NCBI GenBank assembly: GCA_000621425.1 | Contig: KK211276.1 | Coordinates: 124,001-188,000 of the forward strand | DNA length: 64,000 nt | Direction of reading: 5' to 3' | DNA from: Lachnospiraceae bacterium AB2028 | Lineage (GTDB): Bacteria > Bacillota > Clostridia > Lachnospirales > Lachnospiraceae | Shown: positions 17,555 through 27,800 of the stretch, in pieces | Layout: every line of letters begins with the position of its first letter | Numbering within the stretch: position 1 is the first letter of the stretch | The notes under the pieces: generated by a model | Database searches by the model: none | What the model saw: the letters and a program-made list of their open reading frames with translations, nothing else | What the model was told of the DNA's origin: nothing | Program-made: the position numbers and the translations under genes

Positions 17555-18349
17555 TTATTCGTTCTTGAATGCTACCTTCTTAACCTTGGCAGGATCGTCC
17601 TTTTTACGAAGGAAATTAGCCATGCCCTCTTTCTGGTCATATGACTCGAAGCAGTCACCGAAGAGCTTCTCTTCGATCACAACAGCCTCATCTATGGAAA
17701 CCTGAAGACCTTCGTTGATAGCCTTCTTGCAGTTCCTTACAGCGATGGGTGCATTGCCTGCGATAGTGGATGCAAGCTTCATAGCCTCATCCATAAGCTC
17801 TGCCTGGGGATATACTGCATTAACAAGTCCGATACGAAGAGCCTCGTCAGCCTTGATGTTCCTTGCAGTGTAGATAAGCTGCTTAGCCATTCCGGGTCCT
17901 ACGATACGCGCAAGTCTCTGTGTTCCGCCGAAACCGGGTGTGATACCAAGACCAACCTCAGGCTGACCGAACATTGCATTGTCAGAGCAGATACGGATAT
18001 CACAGCTCATGGATATCTCGCAGCCACCGCCAAGTGCAAAACCGTTGATCGCAGCGATAACAGGTATGGGGAAATTCTCAAGCTTAAGGAAAACATCATT
18101 TCCCTTCTTACCGAAAGCTTCGCCCTCTGCCTTTGTAAGTGTGCTCATCTCTCCGATGTCTGCACCTGCAACAAATGACTTCTCGCCTGCACCTGTAAGG
18201 ATAAGGCATCTTACTGTTGCAAGATCAACAGCATCAAGAGCCTGGCTAAGCTCGTCAAGAACCTGTGAATTAAGGGCATTGAGAGCCTTTTCTCTGTTGA
18301 TTGTAAGAACGCCCACAGCATCCTTCTGCTCATATAAAATGTACTCCAT
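17555..18349 (-). CDS. crt: 3-hydroxybutyryl-CoA dehydratase (crotonase)
   Basis: Crotonase-fold enzyme of 264 residues that dehydrates 3-hydroxybutyryl-CoA to crotonyl-CoA. Oxyanion-hole and catalytic segments are present: FVAGADIGEM, NGFALGGGCEISMSCD and QPEVGLGITPGFGGTQRL, including the two catalytic glutamates. AAGGAG lies before the ATG. A short stem (CCGCAT/ATGCGG, 18364-18378) sits just upstream of the ribosome site, and a stronger hairpin separates the gene from thl. Confidence 0.95.
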   Translation of the reverse strand: MEYILYEQKDAVGVLTINREKALNALNSQVLDELSQALDAVDLATVRCLILTGAGEKSFVAGADIGEMSTLTKAEGEAFGKKGNDVFLKLENFPIPVIAAINGFALGGGCEISMSCDIRICSDNAMFGQPEVGLGITPGFGGTQRLARIVGPGMAKQLIYTARNIKADEALRIGLVNAVYPQAELMDEAMKLASTIAGNAPIAVRNCKKAINEGLQVSIDEAVVIEEKLFGDCFESYDQKEGMANFLRKKDDPAKVKKVAFKNE

Positions 18350-18394
18350 TTTTCTCCTTTCCGCCGCATCTTATGCGGTTTAAACGTTCAATAA

Positions 18395-18426
18395 AACACC
18401 TTGTAAGCGGTTGCCTACAAGGTGTT
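18395..18426 (-). promoter_or_regulatory. Hairpin in the thl-crt intergenic region
   Basis: Arms AACACCTTGTA and TACAAGGTGTT (11 bp, 10-nt loop) followed on the minus strand by TTTTAT. It resembles a leaky terminator or an mRNA-stabilising structure placed after the thl stop. It could give more thl than crt-hbd-bcd-etf transcript. Confidence 0.5.
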
Positions 18427-18436
18427 CCATAATCAA

Positions 18437-19636
18437 TTATTCGTATCTCTCAACTATTGTTGCACAGCCCATGCCGCCGCCGATGCAAAGTGTAGCAAGA
18501 CCCTTCTTAGCGCCTGTTGCTTCCATCTCGTGAAGCAGTGTTACAAGGATACGTGCACCTGATGCTCCAACGGGATGTCCGAGTGCGATAGCGCCACCGT
18601 TAGGATTGAGCTGCTTGTCAACGTCGATACCAAGCTCCTTACCTACCGCAACAGACTGAGCAGCGAAAGCCTCGTTAGCCTCGATGATATCGAAGTCTTC
18701 GATCTTGTAGCCGGCCTTCTCCATAGCCTTCTTTGTTGCAGGAACAGGACCGATACCCATAACCTCAGGACGGCAGCCTGCAAGTGCGCCTGCTATGAAA
18801 GTAGCCATAGGCTTAACGCCAAGCTCCTTAGCCTTATCTTCGCTCATAACAACGATTGCTGCTGCACCGTCGTTGATACCGGAAGCGTTACCAGCTGTTA
18901 CGAATCCATCAGGATTGATAGGTCTCATACCGGCAAGTTTCTCAACTGTCATGCCTGCACGAGGGCCTTCGTCTGTATCGAAGATAACAGTCTCTTTCTT
19001 CTTCTTAACTTCTACGGGAACGATCTCCTTCTTGAAAGCGCCGTTCTTCTGAGCTGCCTCAGCCTTGTTCTGGCTCTTTACAGCGAACTCATCCAGCTCT
19101 TCCCTGGTAAGACCCCACTCACGGCAGATATTATCTGCTGTTGTGATCATATGATAATCGTTGAAAGCATCCCAAAGAGCATCGTTTACCATCGTATCAA
19201 CGAGAGCGCCCTTGCTCTGGCTGGGCCATGTCATACGATAACCGTAACGACCCTGAGGGATTGCGTAAGGAGCCATGGACATGTTCTCCATACCACCTGC
19301 TACTACGATATCTGCATCTCCTGCAGCGATCATCTGAGCAGCCATGTTCACGCAGTTAAGACCGGAACCGCATACTACGTTAACGGTAACAGCCGGAACC
19401 TCGTTGGGAAGTCCTGCACCAATTGATGCCTGACGAGCCACATTCTGACCCTGACCAGCCTGGATAACACAGCCCATGTATACATGGTCTACATCCTCAG
19501 GCTTAACTCCTGCACGGTTAAGTGCCTCCTTGATCACGATTGAACCAAGCTTAGGAGCAGGTGTGGTAGAAAGTCCGCCACCCATTGTTCCGATAGCCGT
19601 ACGGCAAGCGCCTGCTAATACGATTTTCTTTGACAT
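18437..19636 (-). CDS. thl: Acetyl-CoA acetyltransferase (thiolase)
   Basis: Condenses two acetyl-CoA to acetoacetyl-CoA, the first step of butyrate formation. The 399-residue protein has the acyl-accepting Cys89 in [10 protein letters not shown], His354 in GHPVGASG and the base Cys384 in CIGGGMG, all as expected for biosynthetic thiolases. GGAGG precedes the ATG. First gene of the thl-crt-hbd-bcd-etfB-etfA operon, with a promoter about 110 nt upstream. The operon favours a narrow set of codons (for example CTT, AAG and TCT), consistent with high expression. Confidence 0.96.
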   Translation of the reverse strand: MSKKIVLAGACRTAIGTMGGGLSTTPAPKLGSIVIKEALNRAGVKPEDVDHVYMGCVIQAGQGQNVARQASIGAGLPNEVPAVTVNVVCGSGLNCVNMAAQMIAAGDADIVVAGGMENMSMAPYAIPQGRYGYRMTWPSQSKGALVDTMVNDALWDAFNDYHMITTADNICREWGLTREELDEFAVKSQNKAEAAQKNGAFKKEIVPVEVKKKKETVIFDTDEGPRAGMTVEKLAGMRPINPDGFVTAGNASGINDGAAAIVVMSEDKAKELGVKPMATFIAGALAGCRPEVMGIGPVPATKKAMEKAGYKIEDFDIIEANEAFAAQSVAVGKELGIDVDKQLNPNGGAIALGHPVGASGARILVTLLHEMEATGAKKGLATLCIGGGMGCATIVERYE

Positions 19637-19687
19637 TGCTTTTCCTCCGTTTATTTAATTTAATATCAGGCCCGCACAAAACAGATC

Positions 19688-19720
19688 CGCAGTCCAAACT
19701 GCGATAAATTTTTGCGCAGT
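19688..19720 (-). promoter_or_regulatory. Alternating hairpin arms in the thl leader
   Basis: In the transcript three 6-nt blocks occur in order: ACTGCG, 11 nt, CGCAGT, TTGG, ACTGCG. The middle block can pair with either neighbour, so two mutually exclusive hairpins are possible about 50-80 nt before the thl start. It may be a leader control element or a fortuitous repeat. Confidence 0.35.
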
Positions 19721-19744
19721 ACCCCAATTTCGTCATGCTTTTCA

Positions 19745-19773
19745 ATTCTAACATAAGGCACCCGTCTTTGCAA
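19745..19773 (-). promoter_or_regulatory. Promoter of the butyrate operon
   Basis: Minus strand TTGCAA (19768-19773), a 17-nt spacer and TAGAAT (19745-19750) with TG one base before it (extended -10). Transcription would start near 19738, giving a leader of about 100 nt that includes the alternating hairpins. Confidence 0.7.
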
Positions 19774-19921
19774 TTTAATCATAAGGAAAAAAACAAGAAA
19801 AAATATGAAAAAATGCCCGAAAAATGGGGATTGGTAGACATAACTTCGGCAACCTTCTCCCCAGTCAGCACAAGTAAGCGGAATGTCCTAAAAAAAATAC
19901 AAATCAGCCAATCAAAAAAGA

Positions 19922-19944
19922 CTTCTGCCCTGTTCAGGCAGAAG
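19922..19944 (-). terminator. Terminator after the lipoprotein gene
   Basis: CTTCTGCC and GGCAGAAG with a 7-nt loop. An A-run on the left gives a U-tract on the minus strand. It lies 33 nt after the stop at 19978 and separates this gene from the thl promoter region. Confidence 0.8.
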
Positions 19945-19977
19945 CCTTCTAATTTCATTTTCTACAGGGATAGTTTT

Positions 19978-20616
19978 TTATTCCAGACGCTCCAGCTCTG
20001 TACCATCCACAGTCTTAATGGTGATGTCTGCAGGGAGCCTGTCCACTGTGACCTGAGTCATCGGATATTCAAATGCCATCGTAACCACGGCACCGGGATC
20101 AGGCTCGGTAAAGCATACCGTGATCTCCATATTTTCATTCTCATCCACTGTGATATCCGTAACGGTCACACCGTATCCGCCGGTATTCTTTTCACCACAA
20201 GTTATGAAGAAGAAATAAGGTGCATCCGGCTCCTCCAGTGTGTCAATGAAGTATCCGGTTTTTTCGCTTTCCTGCCAGTAACCCGCATTTTCGGTTATGG
20301 AATATTCGAAGCCTCCGACTGTTCCCTCCAGCGGAAATGCCTCTATTGTCTGTGACGAAGTATTTTCCTCAGGTGTTTCCTGCTCGCCTGAATTCTCTTC
20401 CGGAAGCTCTGCCTCTTCCCCTGCATTTGAATTTTCCTGGTTTTCTTCTTCGCCTGTTTGTTCTTCAGGTGTTTCCGCCTCCTGTGCTGCGGGGTCAAGA
20501 CCCACGATAACGGGCTCAGGGTCCACAGTTTGGTTCTTGGTATTTGATGTGCACCCGGTTGCTCCCAGGGCAAGTACGGTAACAGCTGCAATTCCTAAAA
20601 GTGATCTTTTGAACAT
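19978..20616 (-). CDS. Putative secreted lipoprotein, unknown function
   Basis: A 212-residue protein with a lipoprotein signal peptide (LLGIAAVTVLALGATGC, lipobox Cys near residue 22), then an acidic Glu/Gln/Pro-rich linker (about residues 30-90) and a compact C-terminal domain. No family is recognised. The low-complexity linker suggests a cell-surface protein whose domain stands off from the membrane. AAAGGAGG precedes the start. It is a single gene with its own terminator. Confidence 0.8.
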   Translation of the reverse strand: MFKRSLLGIAAVTVLALGATGCTSNTKNQTVDPEPVIVGLDPAAQEAETPEEQTGEEENQENSNAGEEAELPEENSGEQETPEENTSSQTIEAFPLEGTVGGFEYSITENAGYWQESEKTGYFIDTLEEPDAPYFFFITCGEKNTGGYGVTVTDITVDENENMEITVCFTEPDPGAVVTMAFEYPMTQVTVDRLPADITIKTVDGTELERLE

Positions 20617-20722
20617 TTCATAGTTCCTCCTTTTTTCTTTCTGTAATAGAAACGGATGGGCCGGACCTTTTTATGGAAAAATTTTTTATAAGTTTTTCTT
20701 ACACATTCCCTGCAATAAAAAA

Positions 20723-20748
20723 CCTGCCTACACATCCGTGCAGGCAGG
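20723..20748 (-). terminator. Terminator of the cellulase gene
   Basis: CCTGCCT and AGGCAGG arms, extended inside by CAC/GTG, with an A-run on the left that becomes a U-tract on the minus strand. It lies 15 nt after the stop at 20764. Confidence 0.82.
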
Positions 20749-20763
20749 CTTCATAGTTATTTA

Positions 20764-22674
20764 TTATTTCAGTCCCTTGGCATCATCCAGGCAGATTCCG
20801 TTGCCTGCAGTTCCAAGAGGGATCTTGTGGTCTAAGCCTACGAATTTGCCGTTTTCCTGCCACAGGACTTCCTTTACGAAATCATACTTTTCCGTATCCC
20901 AGGTTACAAAGTCATCCTTAACCAGTCCGCCGGTATCACCGGAATTTGCATTGTAGCACCAGAAAGTATGGTTGAGATGGTATGTGCCGATGAGCGTACG
21001 CATATGCGTCATCCATGTTATATTAGGCTCGCTCATGTATCCGCCCCACTCACCTATGAGAAGGGGTGCAGTCTTGTTCTCGTAGATGTAGAACCAGTTG
21101 TCATGCCAGCAGTCCTTCATAAGAGTATCATAATTGTAGTTTCCCTTGAACCAGGGCTGCTCATATACGGTAGGGCCGTAATCATGGGGTGAATAAACCA
21201 GTTTGTTGTTGTACTTGCCTAAATCTACCGGATAATCAGCTACGCCGCGGAGGTTTCCTCCCCACCAGTTGAAGTAATAATCTTTTTCATTAGTTGATGA
21301 AAAATCCCCGTTAGCCTTTATATCAATAGGATATATCTCTGTACCTTCAACCATTATAAGTACGTTGGGGTTCTTTGCCAGTACTGCAGCCGCAGCCTGC
21401 TCTGCCTCGTATTTCCAGTTGTTTGCATCCTTTGAATTGTTCCATATGGCTGCACCATCACCTTCAAAAGGCTTGCCATGGGGCTCATTCTTTAAGTCAA
21501 AGGCGATTATGGTATCGTCATTTGCATAGCGCTCTGCCATCCATGCAAGCGCCTCCCTGTACTGTGCCTCGGTTATCTTGTCCGTATACCAGAGATTTAC
21601 ATTATGTCCTGATGCATCAGTCTCTGCACTGTGGATATCCAGCATTATCTTCATGCCGTTAGCCCTGCACTGGCCTACAACATAATCAAAGATTTCAAGA
21701 GAGTTCATACCTACAAGATATGAGTTTGTAGCCTGGTTGAAATTGGCATCCGGCGCTTTGCCAGACTTCCACTGAAGGATAAGCTCTGCGGAAATCGGTA
21801 TGCGGAGCAGGTTGAAACCGTGATCCGCTATAGCCTGAAGTGAAGTATTCAGGTCGCTGTTCCAAAGTCCGTCAAAAGTATTTGTGCCGGTGTTGTAGCC
21901 AAACCAATTGCATCCAGTAAGCCAAACCTGCTTACCATTGCTGTCATAAATGCCGTTTCCGTCTGTGTGAAGCCAGTCGTCAGTACTTGCTGCCGGCACA
22001 TTTAACGCACCCGCATTAGGCACATTTGCCGCACTGGAATTATCCTGACTCTGGCTGCTTGAATTATTATTCTGCTGCTGTGCATCCTGTGTAGTAGTCC
22101 CCGTGGACTTAAGGGAACCGGCGGTCAGCTCATACGTCATGTCACCGTCAGCACCTGCCAGTATCATGCCAATCTCAATATTGCTACCGTTAGCAATCTG
22201 TCCGTTATAGTCAGCATTCGTTATAGTAAGCACACCGCCCTGGATGCTGTAATTTCCGTTCCAGCCATCACCAAGCGTAGCATTTCCTACATTTACCGTA
22301 AGTTTCCAACCATCCACATCCATTCCGGATTGGTTGACTATCTTTATAGAATATTTACTGTTTACAGGAGCATCACCCCAGCTTTCCTCTTCCTTTATCT
22401 CAGCATAAAAGCCGGTTGAATCCGTACTGCCTGACGTCGCACCATCCTGCGTTGTTTCTGTCGTCTCATCCGTAGTTTCTGTCACTGTTCCTGACACGTC
22501 TCCCGTGCCGGACTCTGTAGTAGCTTCGGCTGCAGTCTGCGTAGCATTTTCCTCTCCCTTGTCAGTCTTCTTTCCTATGCTAAGGAAGAATATCGCTGAC
22601 AAGCCGCCGACTATGACAGTCACGGCAATGGCAACTACCAGCGCTTTTTTAGAACTGTCCAATGAATTCCACAT
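20764..22674 (-). CDS. Membrane-anchored GH5 cellulase with a CBM2-like module
   Basis: Extracellular endoglucanase, 636 residues from ATG 22674, which has GGAGG 5 nt upstream; an in-frame TTG at 22686 is rejected. Residues 11-33 form an uncleaved-looking signal anchor. A Thr/Ser/Glu-rich linker runs to about 90, and a CBM2-like carbohydrate-binding module spans 90-188. A Gln/Asn/Ser linker follows, then a GH5 catalytic domain from 235. Catalytic residues are Glu397 (FDLKNEP) and Glu542 (LLIGEWGG); RIPISAE and SPHDYG also fit GH5. The anchor without sortase or dockerin motifs suggests a cell-attached enzyme. It faces a divergent unknown gene. Confidence 0.92.
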   Translation of the reverse strand: MWNSLDSSKKALVVAIAVTVIVGGLSAIFFLSIGKKTDKGEENATQTAAEATTESGTGDVSGTVTETTDETTETTQDGATSGSTDSTGFYAEIKEEESWGDAPVNSKYSIKIVNQSGMDVDGWKLTVNVGNATLGDGWNGNYSIQGGVLTITNADYNGQIANGSNIEIGMILAGADGDMTYELTAGSLKSTGTTTQDAQQQNNNSSSQSQDNSSAANVPNAGALNVPAASTDDWLHTDGNGIYDSNGKQVWLTGCNWFGYNTGTNTFDGLWNSDLNTSLQAIADHGFNLLRIPISAELILQWKSGKAPDANFNQATNSYLVGMNSLEIFDYVVGQCRANGMKIMLDIHSAETDASGHNVNLWYTDKITEAQYREALAWMAERYANDDTIIAFDLKNEPHGKPFEGDGAAIWNNSKDANNWKYEAEQAAAAVLAKNPNVLIMVEGTEIYPIDIKANGDFSSTNEKDYYFNWWGGNLRGVADYPVDLGKYNNKLVYSPHDYGPTVYEQPWFKGNYNYDTLMKDCWHDNWFYIYENKTAPLLIGEWGGYMSEPNITWMTHMRTLIGTYHLNHTFWCYNANSGDTGGLVKDDFVTWDTEKYDFVKEVLWQENGKFVGLDHKIPLGTAGNGICLDDAKGLK

Positions 22675-22762
22675 AAAAACCTCCAAATAACAACTTGCAC
22701 GCTTATTTTTCAGGATTTAAAATAAACTTAACCGTAACACAGCATCCGAAAGGAGAGTACTT

Positions 22763-23074
22763 ATGTTCATAATCTACAAATGCACCGATGCCGGCAGTTC
22801 CGGAACAACAACTGAAATCTGCACCTTTTATGGCATCCGATACAACCGCAACGGTTTTGCAGTACTTTCAACCGAGCACTCCAAGCATGATTACTTACTC
22901 CCCATGTCCTTTCAGGAGTTTGGCAGATTCTCCGAAAAGATCGCCAGCCTCATAAACAAAGGGGAGAAAATCCTCTCGATAAACGGCTCTCCCGTTTACC
23001 GTGTACGCAGGGGCGCCATGCTGCCTCTCGATAATACGGACCTTCTGGTATACGATGTCGATTCAATATCCTGA
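22763..23074 (+). CDS. Small protein of unknown function
   Basis: A 103-residue soluble protein with AAAGGAG upstream of the ATG, so probably a real gene. No TM, signal or known motif is recognised. It is rich in beta-forming residues, with NGSPVYRVRRG near the C terminus. It is divergent from the cellulase, and a short gap separates it from the next plus-strand gene, so the two may share a transcript. Confidence 0.7.
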   Translation: MFIIYKCTDAGSSGTTTEICTFYGIRYNRNGFAVLSTEHSKHDYLLPMSFQEFGRFSEKIASLINKGEKILSINGSPVYRVRRGAMLPLDNTDLLVYDVDSIS

Positions 23075-23133
23075 ATCCCCATGTGTTACCCTAATGATAC
23101 ACTTATATTAAATAAAAAGTAAGGAAAACTTGA

Positions 23134-23703
23134 ATGAATGTCAGAAATTTTTTTCAGCTCCTTCTGATCTATGCCGTGCTTGTGCTTGCCGGCACAGCTG
23201 CATATATCATAAGCTTCAGGACCCCTCTTTTTTCCGGTACGGATGTATTCTTTTTCAGGGGAATCTACATCATAATATTCTGGGGTATTGTCATAGCAGC
23301 AGCCATGCTGTGCCTTAAGATTTTTAAATTCGGAGAACTGATAACCGCAAGGGACATCCTGCTTTTATTTGCCGGTTTCTGCTGTGTTCATGTAGTCATT
23401 TTTACTCATCTCCCTGTTACGGCTGACCGTTCCATCACGGTGTTTATGCTTGGATATATGTCTGACAACGCAGAACAGGATTTTTCCGAGCAGGAGATTG
23501 AAGATTATTTCATATCAAAATATGTTGATGAATATGGCGCATTTGATAAAAGATTCCATGAACAGGTCTACGCCGGAACCATTGAAGAAACCTCCGACGG
23601 CCGCTACAGGATAACCGAAAACGGGATCAGGCTCATGAAGATCTATGACACCACCGCTAAACTATATCTGCTGGACGATAAACTCATCCATCCGGACAGA
23701 TAG
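23134..23703 (+). CDS. Small membrane protein of unknown function
   Basis: A 189-residue protein with three hydrophobic segments (about 7-27, 40-64 and 74-92), then a soluble C-terminal region of about 100 residues. That region contains DGRYRITENGIRLMK, which resembles the wing of a small winged-helix fold. It begins with AAGGAAA upstream of the ATG. No family can be named. It ends before a bidirectional terminator. Confidence 0.75.
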   Translation: MNVRNFFQLLLIYAVLVLAGTAAYIISFRTPLFSGTDVFFFRGIYIIIFWGIVIAAAMLCLKIFKFGELITARDILLLFAGFCCVHVVIFTHLPVTADRSITVFMLGYMSDNAEQDFSEQEIEDYFISKYVDEYGAFDKRFHEQVYAGTIEETSDGRYRITENGIRLMKIYDTTAKLYLLDDKLIHPDR

Positions 23704-23724
23704 ATTCCATAAAGGCATCAAAAA

Positions 23725-23752
23725 ACCCTGAGTCATATTTGTGACTCAGGGT
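23725..23752. terminator. Bidirectional terminator
   Basis: Perfect 11-bp arms ACCCTGAGTCA and TGACTCAGGGT with a 6-nt loop. An A-run on the left and a T-rich stretch on the right serve both the plus-strand gene ending at 23703 and the minus-strand gene ending at 23820. Confidence 0.88.
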
Positions 23753-23819
23753 CTTCTTTTTATCAATTGCCTTCACTCTGTCAGGCTATGCCATCATTAG
23801 CGGCAATGCTGTTTCATAC

Positions 23820-24668
23820 TCAGAACTGTCCATTATTATTGTTATCCGGGGTATAGCCCTGGGATGTATAGTTGGGATTTGAAAAATTCTGGTCATCGAA
23901 TCCCTGGCTGCCATAATTCTGGCCGCCATAGTTTGCAGACATACCTGCACCATAATTAGCAGAACCATCAAGATACATATACAGCTCTGCCTGTGTTGCA
24001 TAGTAGTAAGGGTTAACGTAGAAGATCGAAAGTATTCCACAGGTAAAGAGTGACAAAACCTGCCATCCGATAAAGGAAAGCAGAAGGATGAATGTATCCA
24101 TCTTGTAACCGTCCATCATAGTGGAACTCTTTTCCTTTGCTTCAGCCCATGTGAGCGTAGGATCTTCAGCAAGAAGATAAGGCACCATAAACCATTCATA
24201 AGACTTTATCACACCCGGTATCCAAAGCAGTAATGACCACAGCATAATAAAAAGTGTCTTAAAAAATGTCACTTTTACAATGTTCATGTAAGAACCGCAC
24301 TTAAATCCAAACAGCAGGTCTTCGCCCCTTGCACAGCCGTCAGCATTGTTGACCCAGTATTTCCGGCATCCCACTTCCAACGGTCCCAGAAGAAACGACT
24401 TTATAGCCAGTGAAATTGCCATAATAACAAGTGTTGCTACCAGTATAATGCCAAGTACTATCAGAACGGTGATAATCACCTCTTCTGTACTCTGACTTGA
24501 CGACCCGGTATTGCCAAAAGGATTTCCATAATTTCCGCTGGACCTGTAGCCTCCGCCGCCACGGGTTCCTACCGCTATCGTAGTAAGTAATCCAGCGCCC
24601 ACGCAAGGCCAGTAATTGTTTTGGAAAGCAGCCATACCTCTGCTTTTTAGTTCTCCTCTGTCTATCAT
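23820..24668 (-). CDS. DUF975-family integral membrane protein
   Basis: A 282-residue protein from ATG 24668. An ATG 15 nt upstream is in frame, but its codons form the GGAGGAGGAG ribosome site. The N terminus (MIDRGELKSRGMAAFQNNYW) and the four to five TM segments with ADGCARGEDLLFGFK and YEWFMVPYLLAEDP match the DUF975 family. The Asn/Tyr/Gly-rich tail after residue 240 is low complexity. Function of the family is unknown. It is monocistronic. Confidence 0.82.
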   Translation of the reverse strand: MIDRGELKSRGMAAFQNNYWPCVGAGLLTTIAVGTRGGGGYRSSGNYGNPFGNTGSSSQSTEEVIITVLIVLGIILVATLVIMAISLAIKSFLLGPLEVGCRKYWVNNADGCARGEDLLFGFKCGSYMNIVKVTFFKTLFIMLWSLLLWIPGVIKSYEWFMVPYLLAEDPTLTWAEAKEKSSTMMDGYKMDTFILLLSFIGWQVLSLFTCGILSIFYVNPYYYATQAELYMYLDGSANYGAGMSANYGGQNYGSQGFDDQNFSNPNYTSQGYTPDNNNNGQF

Positions 24669-24751
24669 GTTCTCCTCCTCCATTTGTGTTCAGGAGCTGA
24701 CGCTCTCTGAACTGATTAACATAACACAATTAAATCTTATTAAATACCCCC

Positions 24752-27625
24752 CTATTTTTCAAGTATTTTCTTAAGGAAGGCACCTGTATGGGATGCTTTT
24801 ACACGGCTGACCTCCTCCGGAGTTCCCTTTGCTATGACGGTTCCTCCGCCGCTGCCGCCTTCCGGTCCCATGTCGATTATGTAGTCAGCATTCTTTATCA
24901 CGTCCAGGTTATGCTCTATGACTACTACTGTGTTTCCGCCGTCCGTAAGTTTCTGCAGTATATCCACAAGTTTCCTTACATCTTCAAAATGAAGGCCGGT
25001 GGTAGGCTCATCAAGTATGTAGATTGTTTTGCCTGTACTCCTCTTAGAAAGCTCTGCTGCCAGCTTTATTCTCTGGGCCTCACCGCCGGATAACTCCGTT
25101 GAAGGCTGTCCTAACTTTATATAAGAAAGTCCCACATCATACAGAGTCTGCATCTTGTCCCTTATGGAAGGAACTGCATTAAAGAATTCCAGCGCTTCTT
25201 CCACTGTCATATCCAGGACTTCGTATATATTCTTGCCCTTGTAGCAGACATCCAGAGTTTCCCTGTTATACCGTTTTCCTCCGCAGACCTCACAAGGCAC
25301 ATACACATCCGGAAGGAAATGCATTTCTATCTTAACTATTCCGTCACCGCTGCAGGCTTCACACCGTCCGCCTTTTACATTAAAGCTGAATCTCCCCTTC
25401 TTATATCCTCTCGCCCTGGCATCAGCAGTGTTTGCAAAAAGATCCCTGATGTGGTCAAAAACTCCGGTATAGGTTGCCGGATTTGATCTGGGTGTCCGCC
25501 CTATGGGCGACTGGTCGATGGCTATCACCTTATCCAGCTTGTCCATGCCGTTTATCCTCTTATGCTTACCGGGCACTGTGTAGGCACGGTTAAGCGTCCT
25601 TGCCAGGGACTTATACAGGATTTCATTAATAAGGGAAGATTTTCCCGATCCTGACACTCCGGTCACGCAGGTAAATACTCCCAGCGGAATGTCCACATCA
25701 ATATTCTTTAGGTTATTCTCCTGTGCCCCCTTTATGGTAAGACAGGCCTTGCTCTTCCTGCGTACTAAAGGCGTATCAATCTTTTTCTTTCCTGACAGAT
25801 ACTGGCCGGTAATGGATTCCTCACAATTAATAATATCCTCCAGGCTTCCGCTTGCCACAATCTCGCCGCCATGGGATCCGGCTCCCGGCCCCACATCCAC
25901 CAGGAAGTCAGCCTGGCGCATGGTATCCTCATCATGCTCCACCACTATCAGGGTATTGCCCAGATCCCGCAGGCCTTTCAGCGCTCCTAAAAGCTTATCA
26001 TTGTCCCTCTGGTGCAGACCGATGCTGGGCTCATCAAGTATGTAGCATACTCCAACAAGCCCGGAGCCTATCTGGGTAGCGAGCCTTATACGCTGTGCCT
26101 CGCCGCCGGACAGAGTGGCTGTCGCCCTGGAAAGCGTTAAATAGTTAAGACCAACTTCATTTAAGAACCCTGTCCTTGCTTTTATCTCCCTTAATATCTG
26201 GTCAGCAATGATATGCTGCTGTTTCGAAAGCGTTAAATTCTCAAGTATTTTCTGCAGCTCCCCTATAGAATACTCTGTCATTTCATATATATTAATGTCA
26301 GAAATAGTTACGGCCAGAGCCTCCGGCTTGAGCCTCTGCCCATGGCATACATCGCAGGCCTCTATGGACATAAAACGCTCGTACTCAGACTTTGCAGTCT
26401 CGGAATAGGTCTCCCTGTATCTCTGCTCGACATTTTTTATAAGCCCCTCAAAGACCGTAGGATATACGCCGTACCCGCGCTGTCCCTGGTAATGGACATC
26501 CACCTCCACATCCGTGCCGTAGAGCAGCATGCCCCGTATCTTATCCGGCAGCTCACACCAGGGCGTATCAAAGGAAAACTTAAATTTCTTTTTCAGAGCC
26601 TGCAGGAGCGCATTGGAAAAACTGCCCTCCTGGTTTGCAGACTGCCAGCCCATAACGGCTATGCATCCCTCACTTATGGAACGGTTCGGATCAGGAATAA
26701 GGGACTGCTCTGTAAACTCCATTTTTATTCCCAGGCCTGCACAGTTAGGACATGCCCCGAAAGGATTGTTGAAGGAAAAAGTCCTGGGCTCCAGCTCCGA
26801 TATGCTTATGCCGCAATCCGGGCAGGAAAACGAGCGGCTGAAATTGAGCCTTTCTCCGCCCACAACATCTATTTCCAACAGCCCCTCCGCAATATCAAGG
26901 ACATTTTCTATGGAATCAGCCAGACGCCTTTCCACACCTTCACGTACCACAAGTCTGTCCACTACTACGGAAATGCTGTGCTTTATGTTTTTATCAAGGG
27001 TTATGTCCTCATCCAGGTCATAAAGATTTCCGTCCACCTCGACTCTGACATATCCGCTCTTCTTCATCTGCTCTATTACTTTCTCATGCCGCCCCTTCTT
27101 CCCCCGGACTACAGGCGCCATGACCTGTATCTTCGTACCTTCAGGCAGTTCCATGATCTTGTCAGTCATCTGATCCACAGTCTGGCGCATTATCTCCCTG
27201 CCACATTTCGGGCAGTGCGGTATGCCGGCCCTGGCATAAAGCAGACGAAAATAGTCGTATATCTCGGTAACGGTTCCGACTGTAGAACGCGGATTCTTAT
27301 TGGTAGATTTCTGGTCTATGCTTATAGCAGGACTAAGACCGTCAATCTTGTCAACGGCAGGCTTTTCCATCTGTCCCAGGAACTGCCTCGCATAGGATGA
27401 CAGAGACTCCATATACCTGCGCTGGCCTTCAGCATAAATGGTATCAAAGGCAAGGGATGACTTCCCTGATCCGGACAAGCCCGTAAAAACAACGAACTGA
27501 TCTCTGGGGATCTCCAGGTCTATATTTTTAAGATTATGCTCACGTGCTCCGGTTATCTTTATGGTTCTTGATCCCGGAAGCATTTTTGCATATGTATTTT
27601 TATCTGTAGTTTTTTTTGCCGGCAT
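24752..27625 (-). CDS. uvrA: Excinuclease ABC subunit A
   Basis: DNA damage recognition ATPase of nucleotide excision repair, 957 residues, normal length. Two ABC modules are present: Walker [10 protein letters not shown] near the N terminus and GVSGSGKSS near 650, with [12 protein letters not shown] and [12 protein letters not shown] signatures. Zinc-binding cysteine pairs are CPKCGRE, CPDCG/CPNC and [17 protein letters not shown]. It lies 240 nt downstream of the AIM24-family gene, beyond a hairpin terminator, in the same direction as uvrB. Confidence 0.97.
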   Translation of the reverse strand: MPAKKTTDKNTYAKMLPGSRTIKITGAREHNLKNIDLEIPRDQFVVFTGLSGSGKSSLAFDTIYAEGQRRYMESLSSYARQFLGQMEKPAVDKIDGLSPAISIDQKSTNKNPRSTVGTVTEIYDYFRLLYARAGIPHCPKCGREIMRQTVDQMTDKIMELPEGTKIQVMAPVVRGKKGRHEKVIEQMKKSGYVRVEVDGNLYDLDEDITLDKNIKHSISVVVDRLVVREGVERRLADSIENVLDIAEGLLEIDVVGGERLNFSRSFSCPDCGISISELEPRTFSFNNPFGACPNCAGLGIKMEFTEQSLIPDPNRSISEGCIAVMGWQSANQEGSFSNALLQALKKKFKFSFDTPWCELPDKIRGMLLYGTDVEVDVHYQGQRGYGVYPTVFEGLIKNVEQRYRETYSETAKSEYERFMSIEACDVCHGQRLKPEALAVTISDINIYEMTEYSIGELQKILENLTLSKQQHIIADQILREIKARTGFLNEVGLNYLTLSRATATLSGGEAQRIRLATQIGSGLVGVCYILDEPSIGLHQRDNDKLLGALKGLRDLGNTLIVVEHDEDTMRQADFLVDVGPGAGSHGGEIVASGSLEDIINCEESITGQYLSGKKKIDTPLVRRKSKACLTIKGAQENNLKNIDVDIPLGVFTCVTGVSGSGKSSLINEILYKSLARTLNRAYTVPGKHKRINGMDKLDKVIAIDQSPIGRTPRSNPATYTGVFDHIRDLFANTADARARGYKKGRFSFNVKGGRCEACSGDGIVKIEMHFLPDVYVPCEVCGGKRYNRETLDVCYKGKNIYEVLDMTVEEALEFFNAVPSIRDKMQTLYDVGLSYIKLGQPSTELSGGEAQRIKLAAELSKRSTGKTIYILDEPTTGLHFEDVRKLVDILQKLTDGGNTVVVIEHNLDVIKNADYIIDMGPEGGSGGGTVIAKGTPEEVSRVKASHTGAFLKKILEK

Positions 27626-27800
27626 GACAATAATCAGTCCTTTCCAATATTACAAATCAAACAAATGTTCTTATATGCTACCACAAGCTTTTCCTGCTTG
27701 TCAATCATGATTCAAACGAATAGCGTTAGACTTCACACAGTCACACAAAGCAAACATCCCGCCCACACTAATACGCTGCGATCCAATAAGGTAGCAATGA

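Noticed and set aside
18575-19426. Long plus-strand open frame (283 codons) across thl
   Set aside because: Antisense shadow of the strongly biased thl gene; no ribosome site, no recognisable domain.
26342-27400. Plus-strand open frame of 352 codons across uvrA
   Set aside because: Antisense to a complete, conserved uvrA; composition is that of a shadow frame.
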